This document shows, one piece after another, positions 14,079 to 20,900 of a DNA stretch of 20,900 nucleotides; positions within the stretch are counted from its first letter, which is position 1, and each line of letters starts with the position of its first letter. Source of the stretch: an uncultured Pelosinus sp. GTDB lineage: Bacteria > Bacillota > Negativicutes > Sporomusales > Acetonemataceae. The notes beneath the pieces were generated by a model. That model was not told where the DNA came from. It searched no databases and saw only the letters and a list, made by a program, of their open reading frames with translations. Location of the stretch: contig UQPB01000055.1 in NCBI GenBank assembly GCA_900542835.1, positions 1-20,900 of the forward strand, given 5' to 3'. Position numbers and translations under genes: made by a program.

Positions 14079-14405
14079 AAACCTGGTTCCCGGGCAGCGG
14101 CAAAAAAAGATTTTTTATCGGCAGCCAGGACGGCGGAAAGACCGCTGCAGCGATTGCCGGCCGGCGGTAAAGTAATTAGCGGCCGCGATCGTTGACAAGC
14201 TATTTTTCATAGTTCTTTTACAATCTATGCAGAATATGATTCAGGGAAAAGAAATAGCGGCAACAGGCGGCTGCTGCCGGGAGATTGCAGGAAATCGGCT
14301 TTCAAAGTCGAATACCTATCCTCTATCTGATGCCTGGTGAACAAACGAGCGGGGAGGCGGGATGACGTTTGCAGGAAACCCCAGACTAACTTTGGAGGGA
14401 TACAC
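14079..14405 (+). promoter_or_regulatory. Long upstream/leader region of the liv operon
   Basis: About 330 bases without a supported gene. It has a perfect -35 TTGACA (14192-14197). The best -10, TACAAT (14219-14224), is 21 bases away, which is longer than usual. If transcription starts near 14230, the leader is about 175 bases with small hairpins, for example 14258-14280 and 14286-14304. I recognise no T-box, SAM, glycine or c-di-GMP riboswitch motif. A 37-codon frame from 14227 lacks a ribosome-binding site. Confidence 0.4.
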
Positions 14406-15566
14406 ATGAGAAAGTGGCTTATACTGGCGATTTCAACCGTTTTTGCTTTGTCTCTCGCCGGTTGCGGCGGTGACGCCAAAAAAGATGATGTAATCAAAAT
14501 CGGTCACGCGGTGGCTCTTACCGGCGATTCCTCCATGTGGGGCATCGCGGAGAAAAACGCGCTGGAAATGGAAATTGACAAGATCAACGCTGCCGGCGGC
14601 GTGCTGGGAAAGAAACTGCAGCTGGTTGCTTATGACACGCGCGCTGATGCGACCGAAGCGGTCAACGTAACTAAACGCCTGGTCAGCCAGGATAAGGTAT
14701 CAGCAATTATCGGCGCGGCTCAGAGCGGTGTGGCGATCGCTATGAGTTCGGTCACGGAACCGGGTAAGGTGCCGCTGATCGGGACTACGCCGACCAATCC
14801 GAAAGTGACGCTGGATGATAAGACAAATCAGGTCAGGAAGTATTCCTTCCGTACCTGCTTCATTGATCCTTTTCAGGGAACGGTTGCCGCCCAGTTCGCG
14901 GCCAGGGAGCTGAAGGCAAAAACCGCCGCTGTGGTCTATGATGTCGGCTCCGATTATTCCTCCTGGCTGGGCAAATATTTTGTTGAAGAATTTGGCAAAC
15001 AAGGCGGCGTGATAGCGGCTAATGAGGCTTTCCGCTCCGGTGAGCTTGATTTTCGCGCCATTCTGGGCAAGATCAAGCAGCTCAATCCCGATGTCCTCTT
15101 TATTCCAACGATGCAAAAGGAAGCCGCTCTGGTAATGAAGCAGGCGCGCGATCTTGGCATTAACGCGAAATTCCTTGGCGGCGACGGCTGGGGTAGTCCC
15201 GATTTGATTTCACTGGGCGGTTCGGCGGTTGAAGGCGCTTATTTCGTCAACCTTGCCAGCCTTGATGATCCTGATATTCAAAAGTGGATTGCCGACTACA
15301 AGGCCAAGTACAATCAGGAGCCGGTGCTGCCGAATCCGGTCATGGCTGTTGATGCGTTACTGGCGGTTACGGAAGCGATTAAGCAGGCTAACAGTACCGA
15401 ACCTGCCAAAATTGCCGAGCAGCTGGAAAAAATCAAGGATCTGCCGGTGCTCACAGGCAAGCTGACGATTGATCCCCAGACGCATAATCCGCTCAATAAG
15501 CCGGCGGTTATGCAGGAAATCAAAGACGGCAGATTCGTATTTAAATCAAAAGTGGTTACGCAATAA
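14406..15566 (+). CDS. livK: Branched-chain amino-acid-type ABC transporter, substrate-binding lipoprotein
   Basis: Type I periplasmic-binding fold (Leu/Ile/Val-binding family, Peripla_BP_6), 386 aa. The N terminus is a lipoprotein signal: MRKW, a hydrophobic core, then lipobox LAGC with acylated Cys20. The mature part starts with a typical strand IKIGHAVALTGDSSMWG and continues through two lobes to the C terminus. It captures the solute outside the cell and delivers it to LivHM. Leu/Ile/Val is the family default, but relatives take amides, urea or aromatic compounds. ATG 14406 is 7 bases after GGAGG; in-frame upstream codons from 14337 have no lipobox-compatible start. It is first in the livKHMGF order and is followed by a large hairpin. 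Confidence 0.94.
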   Translation: MRKWLILAISTVFALSLAGCGGDAKKDDVIKIGHAVALTGDSSMWGIAEKNALEMEIDKINAAGGVLGKKLQLVAYDTRADATEAVNVTKRLVSQDKVSAIIGAAQSGVAIAMSSVTEPGKVPLIGTTPTNPKVTLDDKTNQVRKYSFRTCFIDPFQGTVAAQFAARELKAKTAAVVYDVGSDYSSWLGKYFVEEFGKQGGVIAANEAFRSGELDFRAILGKIKQLNPDVLFIPTMQKEAALVMKQARDLGINAKFLGGDGWGSPDLISLGGSAVEGAYFVNLASLDDPDIQKWIADYKAKYNQEPVLPNPVMAVDALLAVTEAIKQANSTEPAKIAEQLEKIKDLPVLTGKLTIDPQTHNPLNKPAVMQEIKDGRFVFKSKVVTQ

Positions 15567-15583
15567 AGACAGGCGGATCAAAC

Positions 15584-15648
15584 GGAAAAAAGCGCCGGGG
15601 CCGCGAGGCGGTTTGGCCGCTTCGCGGCCCCGGCGCAGTCCGTTTCTG
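15584..15648 (+). terminator. Large hairpin between livK and livH
   Basis: A 20-bp stem (15592-15611 with 15617-15636, one G-U pair, loop TTTGG) is flanked by a further complementary pair (AAACGGA and TCCGTTT). An A-run precedes it and a T-rich CCGTTTCTGTTT follows. It is probably a partial terminator or mRNA-stabilising structure that keeps binding-protein levels above permease levels, as is known for other ABC importers. Confidence 0.65.
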
Positions 15649-15673
15649 TTTGCCCAGACCGGGGAGGATTGGG

Positions 15674-16546
15674 ATGTTTATACAGACACTGATTACCGGG
15701 CTGGCCATCGGCGGCATCTACGCGTTGATGGCGGTCGGCTATTCTCTGGTCTTCAGCGTATTGAACTTCAGCAATTTCGCCTATGGATCGATCATTATGC
15801 TGGGGGCTTACGCCGGCTATTATATTTTAACACAGCTGGGACAATCTCTGGCGGTCGCGCTGCCGGGAGCGATTGTCTGCGCGGCCTTGCTGGCCTACGC
15901 CAATGAGAAGATTGCCTACAGCAGCCTGCGGCGGCGCAATGCGCCGGCCCTGTATTTTATGATCAGTGCGATGGGAACGGCGATCTTCCTGGAGAATTTG
16001 GTTTATGCCACTGTCGGCTCACGCTTTTACGCTTTCCCGGAAATTCTAACCCGTCAGAATATCAGTTTGCTGGGAACCTCGCTGGGAATTCTGGACGCGT
16101 TTGCCATTGTGTTCTCAGCGGTGGCCATTTACGCTTTGCACTGGTTTTTGCAGAACAGCAAGCTGGGGATTGCCATTCGCGCCGCCTCCTATGATATGCA
16201 GGTCAGTCAGATCAATGGTGTGAATATCAACCGTCTGATCGGCCTGGTATTTTTGCTGGCCGGGGCGCTGGCCGGCATTTCCGGCGTTTTTTTAGGCATG
16301 AAATATATGGTTTATCCCACGATGGGCTGGATTACCAATAAAGCCTATATTGCCGCTGTCATCGGCGGACTGGGCAGCCTGCCGGGAGCGGTCGTCGGCG
16401 GCCTGCTTCTGGGCGTGCTGGAGACCTTTATTTCCGCTTATGTCTCATCCGCAATTCGCGATGTATTCAGCTTTTCGCTGCTGGTGGTGCTGCTGCTGGT
16501 TCTGCCGTCCGGTTTGTTCGGCAAATATCTGGAGGAGAAGGTGTAG
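15674..16546 (+). CDS. livH: Branched-chain amino-acid-type ABC transporter, permease LivH
   Basis: Inner-membrane permease of the LivH family, 290 aa, with about eight hydrophobic segments. The N terminus is typical (MFIQTLITGLAIGGIYALMAVGYSLVF), followed by NFSNFAYGSIIMLGAY. The conserved cytoplasmic loop that contacts the ATPases reads GIAIRAASYDMQVSQINGVN. GGAGG lies 6 bases before ATG 15674; the upstream TTG at 15650 has no such site. The stop is one base before livM, so the two permease subunits are coupled. Substrate specificity cannot be read from the permease. Confidence 0.94.
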   Translation: MFIQTLITGLAIGGIYALMAVGYSLVFSVLNFSNFAYGSIIMLGAYAGYYILTQLGQSLAVALPGAIVCAALLAYANEKIAYSSLRRRNAPALYFMISAMGTAIFLENLVYATVGSRFYAFPEILTRQNISLLGTSLGILDAFAIVFSAVAIYALHWFLQNSKLGIAIRAASYDMQVSQINGVNINRLIGLVFLLAGALAGISGVFLGMKYMVYPTMGWITNKAYIAAVIGGLGSLPGAVVGGLLLGVLETFISAYVSSAIRDVFSFSLLVVLLLVLPSGLFGKYLEEKV

Positions 16547-16547
16547 C

Positions 16548-17426
16548 ATGCTTGACTATATCAGCGGCGTGCTGACATTCAGCCTGATCTATGTAATTGC
16601 CACGGCCGGACTGGCCGTGTTTACCGGGTTTACCGGACTGTTTTCCCTGGGACACGCGGCGTTTGTGGCCATCGGCGCCTATACCGCCGGTATCCTCACC
16701 TATTTCTATCAGGTCAATTTCTGGCTGGCCCTGACGGCAGGGGCAATGATGTCAGGACTGGTGGGACTGTTAATCGGCTATCCCACCCTCAAAGCCCGGC
16801 TGCGCAGCGATTATTTTGCGATTGCCACCCTGGGATTTGGCGAAGCGGTAAGGGTTCTGCTGGAGAATCTGGCAATTACCCAGGGGGCTCGCGGCCTGCC
16901 CGGCATTGCGCTGGAAACCGATCTGCCAACCGTACTGTTCCTAACCGCGCTGGTGCTGTGGCTGTGCCGCAACTTTATCCATTGCCGTTACGGCCGTGCT
17001 GCCATTGCTGTGCGCGAAGATTTTACCGCTGCCGAGCTGATGGGCATCAACCTGTTTGCTGTCCGCATGCGTTCCCTGGTGTTCAGTGCTGTTTGCGCCG
17101 GTTTGGCCGGCGGCCTGTTCGCGCATTATGTCTCCTTTATTCAGCCGTCCATGTTTACCGGTGCGCTTTCGACGCAGCTGACAGCGGGCGTTGTTGCCGG
17201 TGGTATGGGCAGTCTGACCGGCCCGGCTATTGCCGCCGTCGTCTTTGTCGCTGTTCCCGAAGCACTGCGGGTGGCGAGCATGTGGCGGTTGGTGGCTTAT
17301 GGCTTCCTGCTGGTCGCGATTATGGTTTTCCGGCCTCAGGGCTTGTTCGGACATCAGGAAATTTCCTGGAACAGCTGGCGGAATTTGTGGAAGCGGCTCC
17401 GGTCCTGCGGGACCCGGCCCTGTTGA
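16548..17426 (+). CDS. livM: Branched-chain amino-acid-type ABC transporter, permease LivM
   Basis: Second permease subunit, 292 aa, with many hydrophobic segments. Family hallmarks are visible: FTGFTGLFSLGHAAFVAIGAY near the N terminus, the central SDYFAIATLGFGE, and the ATPase-contact loop GRAAIAVREDFTAAELMGIN. The ending, IMVFRPQGLFG, is typical. It pairs with LivH to form the channel. ATG 16548 starts one base after the livH stop, with GGAGGAGAAGG just upstream. The frame is open farther upstream inside livH, but that part is a shadow. The C-terminal tail after QGLFG (about 25 residues) is longer and more basic than in many relatives. Confidence 0.93.
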   Translation: MLDYISGVLTFSLIYVIATAGLAVFTGFTGLFSLGHAAFVAIGAYTAGILTYFYQVNFWLALTAGAMMSGLVGLLIGYPTLKARLRSDYFAIATLGFGEAVRVLLENLAITQGARGLPGIALETDLPTVLFLTALVLWLCRNFIHCRYGRAAIAVREDFTAAELMGINLFAVRMRSLVFSAVCAGLAGGLFAHYVSFIQPSMFTGALSTQLTAGVVAGGMGSLTGPAIAAVVFVAVPEALRVASMWRLVAYGFLLVAIMVFRPQGLFGHQEISWNSWRNLWKRLRSCGTRPC

Positions 17427-17435
17427 GGTGGCATA

Positions 17436-18227
17436 ATGGACTTGTTACGGCTTGAAGGCGTGGAAAAGAAATTCGGCGGCATAACCGCCTGCAGTCAGAT
17501 CAGCTTCAGTGTCAACAGCGGTGAAATCGTCGGTTTGATTGGACCTAACGGAGCCGGCAAGACAACCGTTTTTAATCTGATTTCCGGTGTATATAAGCCG
17601 TCGTCCGGCAGCATTTTTTTTGGCGGCTGCCAAATCGGTGGCCGCAGTCCCGACGATATTGCCACCAGAGGGATTGCCCGTACCTTTCAGAATATCCGCT
17701 TATTCCGCGGCTTATCGGTGATCGAAAATGTTTCTATTGCGGTTGACCGCACAAGTGAATACAGTCTGGCGGCGGCGCTGCTGCGCCTGCCGAAGGTGCT
17801 GCGAAGCGAGACGGCTGTCAGACGGCAGGCACTAGAGTACCTGGAGGCTTTGGGACTGGCTGATAAAGCCGGCGTAAGAGCCGACAGTCTGCCGTACGGT
17901 CTGCAGCGAAAACTGGAAATTGCCCGGGCTCTGGCTTTGAAACCGCGGCTCCTGCTGCTTGATGAACCGGCCGCCGGCATGAATCCGGAAGAATCGGCCG
18001 AACTGGCGAAACTGATCCGGCAGGTGCATCAGCGTTACCGGTTAACGATTTTATTGATTGAACACCATATGGATGTTGTTATGCAGCTTTGTCAGAGAAT
18101 TGTGGTGCTGAACTTCGGCCAAAAGCTGGCAGAAGGCACCGGCGGCGAAATTCAGGCCCACCCGGAAGTGCTCAAAGCCTATCTGGGGTCGGGAGAAAGG
18201 GGCGGCAGGCGGCGTGCTCGAAATTAA
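17436..18227 (+). CDS. livG: Branched-chain amino-acid-type ABC transporter, ATPase LivG
   Basis: Cytoplasmic ATPase, 263 aa. Walker A is GPNGAGKT (36-43), the Q-loop lies in ARTFQNIRLF, and Walker B with its Glu is RLLLLDEPAAGMNP (171-184). The switch His is in LIEHHMD. The signature loop reads LPYGLQRKLEIARA, the YGxQR form usual for LivG rather than LSGGQ. It drives import together with LivF. The start ATG follows GAGGTGG and lies 10 bases after the livM stop. The C terminus is Arg-rich (GGRRRARN), and the gene overlaps livF by 14 bases. Confidence 0.95.
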   Translation: MDLLRLEGVEKKFGGITACSQISFSVNSGEIVGLIGPNGAGKTTVFNLISGVYKPSSGSIFFGGCQIGGRSPDDIATRGIARTFQNIRLFRGLSVIENVSIAVDRTSEYSLAAALLRLPKVLRSETAVRRQALEYLEALGLADKAGVRADSLPYGLQRKLEIARALALKPRLLLLDEPAAGMNPEESAELAKLIRQVHQRYRLTILLIEHHMDVVMQLCQRIVVLNFGQKLAEGTGGEIQAHPEVLKAYLGSGERGGRRRARN

Positions 18228-18924
18228 CGGACTGTCGGTAAAATACGGTAATATTGAGGCGCTGCGCGATATCAGCCTGACCATCCGGCCGGGGCGGATT
18301 ATTGCTGTCGTCGGCGCCAATGGCGCCGGCAAATCAACCCTGATGCTGACGCTGGCGGGAGCGCTGCGGCCGGCAGCCGGCAGCATTACCTTTGCTGGCC
18401 GGCCGCTGCCGCGCCAGCCGCATGAGGTGCTGGCCCTGGGAATTTGTCTGGTGCCGGAGCGGCGGCGGCTGTACGCCAACCTGACGGTGAAAGAAAATCT
18501 GCAGATGGGCGCGTTTCTGCGCACTGACAAAAAAGGCGTTGCCGACGACCTTGAGGCCATGTATGCCTTGTTTCCGATTATGAAGCAGCGTCTGAAGCAG
18601 TACGCCGGCACCCTGTCAGGCGGCGAACAGCAGATGGTAGCTATAGCCCGCGGGTTGATGTCACGGCCGAAGCTGCTGCTGCTGGATGAACCCTCTCTGG
18701 GATTGGCACCGCTGCTGGTGGAAAGTGTTTTCGATACAGTTGCCGACATCTGCACCCGCGGCACGACAATCCTGCTGGCGGAGCAGAACGCCCACCAGGC
18801 GCTGGCGATGGCTGACGACGCCTTTGTGCTGGAGACCGGCCGCATTGTTCTGGCCGGACCGGGGCCGGAGCTGGCGGAGAATCCGCTGGTGCGGCAGGCG
18901 TATCTGGGCATTAAGGATGATTAA
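18214..18924 (+). CDS. livF: Branched-chain amino-acid-type ABC transporter, ATPase LivF
   Basis: Second ATPase, 236 aa, of standard length for LivF. Walker A is GANGAGKST (34-42), the signature is LSGGEQQ (134-140), and Walker B is LLLLDEPSLGLAP (154-166). The family phrase CLVPERRRLYANLTVKENL is present, and it ends near AYLGIKDD. GTG start; GGAGAAAGGGG lies about 13 bases upstream, a rather distant site, consistent with translational coupling to livG, whose end it overlaps. Last gene of the operon. Confidence 0.95.
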   Translation: MLEINGLSVKYGNIEALRDISLTIRPGRIIAVVGANGAGKSTLMLTLAGALRPAAGSITFAGRPLPRQPHEVLALGICLVPERRRLYANLTVKENLQMGAFLRTDKKGVADDLEAMYALFPIMKQRLKQYAGTLSGGEQQMVAIARGLMSRPKLLLLDEPSLGLAPLLVESVFDTVADICTRGTTILLAEQNAHQALAMADDAFVLETGRIVLAGPGPELAENPLVRQAYLGIKDD

Positions 18925-19109
18925 TCCCGGTAAGCAAAGCAGCAGCAGCCGGGACCTGCGGCCTGCCGCCCAGACGCGGGAAAAAACAGAAAATAACCGC
19001 CCTGTACTCGCTGTGCTCAAAACAGCGGGCTTTCTTGCCATAAGCTATCCGCTGTGGCGCTAAAGCCGTCTGTGTTTGCGCGCGGCGTATGATGAAAGGA
19101 ACTTTCCTG
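18925..19109 (+). other. Gap between livF and the exporter genes
   Basis: 185 bases with two modest stems: TCCCGG/CCGGGA around 18925-18950, and CGCTGT/ACAGCG around 19009-19027, the latter followed by a GGCTTTCTT stretch and possibly a weak terminator. No clear promoter is seen, although one is expected if the exporter pair is independent. Confidence 0.35.
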
Positions 19110-20036
19110 ATGAACTATATTGTTGAGGCAACAGATCTAAAAAAGCATTACGGCTCGTTTCGCGCTCTGGACGGCGTTTCTTTTTTTATCCGGCCGGGTG
19201 AATGCTTTGGCCTGCTGGGACACAACGGTGCCGGCAAGACAACGACCATGCGAATGCTCTGCGGCCTCTCAACCGTGGAAGCGGGAGAGCTGCGCCTGTT
19301 CGGCGAGCCAATCCGGCTGACACCGCCGCATCTGAAAGCGCGGCTGGGCGTTGTGCCGCAGGAGGACAACCTGGATCCGGAATTGACGGTTATTGAGAAT
19401 CTCCGGCTGGCCGGGGGCTACTGCGGTCTCGACCGGCGGCTGGCAGAGGCGCGGGGCCGTGAGCTGCTTCAGCTTATGGGTCTGGAGGAGAAGGAAAGCG
19501 CCGCCGTAGACAGCCTGTCCGGCGGTCTGAAGCGGCGGCTGGTCATTGCCAGAGCCCTGATCAATCAGCCGCGGCTGGTCATTCTTGACGAGCCAACCAC
19601 CGGACTAGACCCGCAGGCGCGCCGCCTGGTTTGGCAGAAACTGCGGGGCTTGAAAGCCGATGGCGTTACGCTGATTCTGACGACCCATTACATGGAGGAA
19701 GCGGCGCAGCTTTGCGACCGGCTGCTGGTTTTGGACCGGGGGAAGCGGCTGGCTGAGGGTTCTCCCGCCGAACTGGTGGCGGCGCATGTCGCGGCTGAGG
19801 TTATTGAAGTGCATCTGCCGCTCGACCGGATACCGGCTGATTTTGCCGCCAACGTGACCGCGGCCGGCGGCCAGGTTATGAATCGGGCCGAAGGCCTGTT
19901 TCTGTACAGCGATCAGGCGGCGCAGCTTTGGCGGCGGCTTGAGCAGTGGGGTGTGCCGGTGCAGTCCTGTGTCTTGCGGCCGGCAACGCTGGAAGATGTC
20001 TTTCTCAAGCTGACCGGAAAGGAGCGGGACGCGTGA
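19110..20036 (+). CDS. NodI-like ABC-2 exporter, ATP-binding protein
   Basis: ATPase of the ABC-2/NodI-DrrA group, 308 aa. Walker A is GHNGAGKTT (37-45), the signature is LSGGLKRRL (136-144), and Walker B is LVILDEPTTGLDP (156-168). The switch His is in TTHYMEEA. A C-terminal extension of about 90 residues ends ATLEDVFLKLTGKERDA, as in NodI/DrrA proteins. It powers the permease encoded directly behind. NodI itself exports lipo-chitin signals in rhizobia; here the substrate is unknown (lipid, polysaccharide or drug are all possible). ATG 19110 is 9 bases after AAAGGA; the in-frame ATG at 19089 has no site. The stop overlaps the permease start (GTGA). Confidence 0.93.
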   Translation: MNYIVEATDLKKHYGSFRALDGVSFFIRPGECFGLLGHNGAGKTTTMRMLCGLSTVEAGELRLFGEPIRLTPPHLKARLGVVPQEDNLDPELTVIENLRLAGGYCGLDRRLAEARGRELLQLMGLEEKESAAVDSLSGGLKRRLVIARALINQPRLVILDEPTTGLDPQARRLVWQKLRGLKADGVTLILTTHYMEEAAQLCDRLLVLDRGKRLAEGSPAELVAAHVAAEVIEVHLPLDRIPADFAANVTAAGGQVMNRAEGLFLYSDQAAQLWRRLEQWGVPVQSCVLRPATLEDVFLKLTGKERDA

Positions 20037-20785
20037 ACGGAGCCTTGCGGATTCTTAACCGGCATTTGACCGTCTTCCGGCGCACCTGGTTGTCCAATGT
20101 TGTTTATAACTGTATTGAGCCGCTGCTGTATCTCGGCTCAATGGGTTTTGGCATCGGCGCTTTTGTCAGCGAGATGAAGGGCCTCAGCTATATTCAGTTT
20201 GTCGCTACCGGCATGGTGGCTTCGGCAGCCATGTTTGCCGCAACTTTTGAATGCACCTACGGCAGCTTTATCCGGCTGCATCATCAAAAAATGTTTCAGG
20301 CGATGCTGGCGGCGCCACTGACGGTAAGGGATGTGGTTTGGGGCGAGGCGCTGTTTGGCGCTGTCAAAACAGTCTGCTTCGGTGCGGCTATTCTGCTGGT
20401 TGTTCTGCTGCTGGGCCAGATCGAGTCCGTCTGGGCTTTGGCGATTTTGCCGTTTCTGGTGCTGCCGGGACTGGCCTTCAGCTTTCTGGCGCTGGCATTT
20501 ACCGGTTATATTGTCAATATCGATTACTTTAATTATTACATTACCCTGTTCATCACGCCGCTGTATCTGTTTGCCGGTATCTTTTTCCCGGTTGATTCCG
20601 TGCCTGGCTGGCTGGCCTGGGCGGTCTGGCTTAATCCCTTGTACCATGTCGTCGAGGTCTGCCGGGCGCTGTCGCTGGGCTGGCTTGACAGCGGTCTGGT
20701 TCTGCACGCCGCCCTGCTGGCCCTGCTGGCGGCAGCAGCCGGCTGGCTGGCGGTTAGACTGATAAAGCGGCGGCTGATTTCCTGA
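20033..20785 (+). CDS. NodJ-like ABC-2 exporter, permease
   Basis: Integral membrane protein of 250 aa with about six hydrophobic segments and the ABC-2 membrane fold. NodJ-like phrases are visible: a short N-terminal helix with FRRTWLSN, EPLLYLGSMGFGIG, QFVATGMVASAAMF, and the late LFAGIFFPVDSVP followed by NPLYHVVE. GTG 20033 overlaps the ATPase stop and is 8 bases after AAAGGAG, which fixes the start; the longer open frame lies inside the ATPase gene. With the ATPase it forms a two-gene exporter. A perfect palindrome lies 36 bases after the stop. Confidence 0.92.
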   Translation: MNGALRILNRHLTVFRRTWLSNVVYNCIEPLLYLGSMGFGIGAFVSEMKGLSYIQFVATGMVASAAMFAATFECTYGSFIRLHHQKMFQAMLAAPLTVRDVVWGEALFGAVKTVCFGAAILLVVLLLGQIESVWALAILPFLVLPGLAFSFLALAFTGYIVNIDYFNYYITLFITPLYLFAGIFFPVDSVPGWLAWAVWLNPLYHVVEVCRALSLGWLDSGLVLHAALLALLAAAAGWLAVRLIKRRLIS

Positions 20786-20821
20786 CCGGGAGAAAGCCGG
20801 CGGGCCGGGGTACGAAGAAAT

Positions 20822-20847
20822 AAGCCGGGATCATGTGATCCCGGCTT
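20822..20847. terminator. Palindromic terminator-like hairpin after the exporter
   Basis: A 12-bp perfect palindrome AAGCCGGGATCA / TGATCCCGGCTT has a 2-base centre. On the plus strand only a short CTT follows. On the minus strand TTATTTCTTC follows, a better U-rich tail, so it may serve a minus-strand transcript or both. Confidence 0.6.
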
Positions 20848-20900
20848 CAGGCCGTTGATAAAGCCCCACCTACGTTGTTGGACTCGCGATCCCCTTGCTA
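20848..20900 (+). other. Right edge, possible start of a structured RNA
   Basis: No gene start is visible. The stretch CCCCACCTACGTTGTTGGAC (20864-20883) faintly resembles, from memory, the 5' region of Firmicute 6S RNA. The window stops before this could be judged, so this is a weak suggestion. Confidence 0.15.

Noticed and set aside
14227..14340. Possible 37-codon leader peptide before livK
   Set aside because: No ribosome-binding site and no run of Leu, Ile or Val codons that would support attenuation.
14337..14405. Longer livK start at GTG 14337
   Set aside because: It would bury the lipoprotein signal behind 23 charged residues; ATG 14406 has a well-placed GGAGG.
16350..16547. Upstream extension of livM into livH
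   Set aside because: It is an Arg/Cys/Trp-rich shadow of the livH frame; the real start follows the livH stop with a ribosome-binding site.
18051..18911. 286-codon minus-strand frame opposite livF
   Set aside because: It is the antisense shadow of a clear ABC ATPase gene, and its translation is Ser/Arg/Pro-rich without domains.
1..20900. CRISPR array, tRNA, rRNA, insertion sequence or prophage
   Set aside because: I found no regularly spaced direct repeats, no tRNA-like or rRNA sequence, no transposase and no phage structural genes; the recombinase stands alone.

Overview
The window is GC-rich bacterial chromosome. Ribosome-binding sites are strong (AAGGAG/GGAGG), GTG and TTG starts occur, and intrinsic terminators close most units. 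Large chemoreceptors, an Rsb/Spo-style partner-switching set and a short stand-alone tyrosine recombinase of a type common in Firmicutes suggest a motile Firmicute. A GC-rich Negativicute/Sporomusa-like lineage is my best guess, but this is inference and no marker gene or rRNA is present.

Left part (1-5030, minus strand). A structured non-coding edge is followed by a dCache chemoreceptor (204-2165) with its own promoter and terminator, then a membrane-anchored PAS-GAF-PAS-GGDEF-EAL protein (2264-4969) for cyclic di-GMP turnover. Divergently from it runs a tight four-gene operon (5132-9019): RsbW/SpoIIAB-like ATPase, a 4-helix-bundle chemoreceptor ending in a zinc-binding CZB domain, a STAS anti-sigma antagonist, and a PAS-PP2C (SpoIIE/RsbU-type) phosphatase. 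It looks like a complete partner switch with a chemoreceptor built in, but no sigma factor or other target is encoded here.

Middle (9019-14080). The operon ends at a perfect 24-bp hairpin, followed by more hairpins and a 45-codon minus-strand gene with an ideal Shine-Dalgarno sequence. Next comes a cobalamin riboswitch (9717-9876), two tandem terminator-like hairpins, and then, instead of a B12 gene, a minimal tyrosine recombinase and a secreted class A beta-lactamase-like serine hydrolase. A SixA-type phosphatase overlaps a CYTH-CHAD protein (probable phosphate/polyphosphate-related pair). A 92-residue protein of unknown function follows, closed by a strong terminator.

Right part (14080-20900). 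A complete branched-chain amino-acid-type ABC importer, livKHMGF, has a long leader upstream and a 20-bp hairpin between the binding-protein gene and the permease genes. Then comes a NodI/NodJ-like ABC-2 exporter pair. The window ends in a palindrome and what may be the first bases of a structured RNA.

Functionally, the left half is signal transduction (chemotaxis, c-di-GMP, partner switching) and the right half is transport. The least expected item is the B12 riboswitch placed in front of a recombinase.
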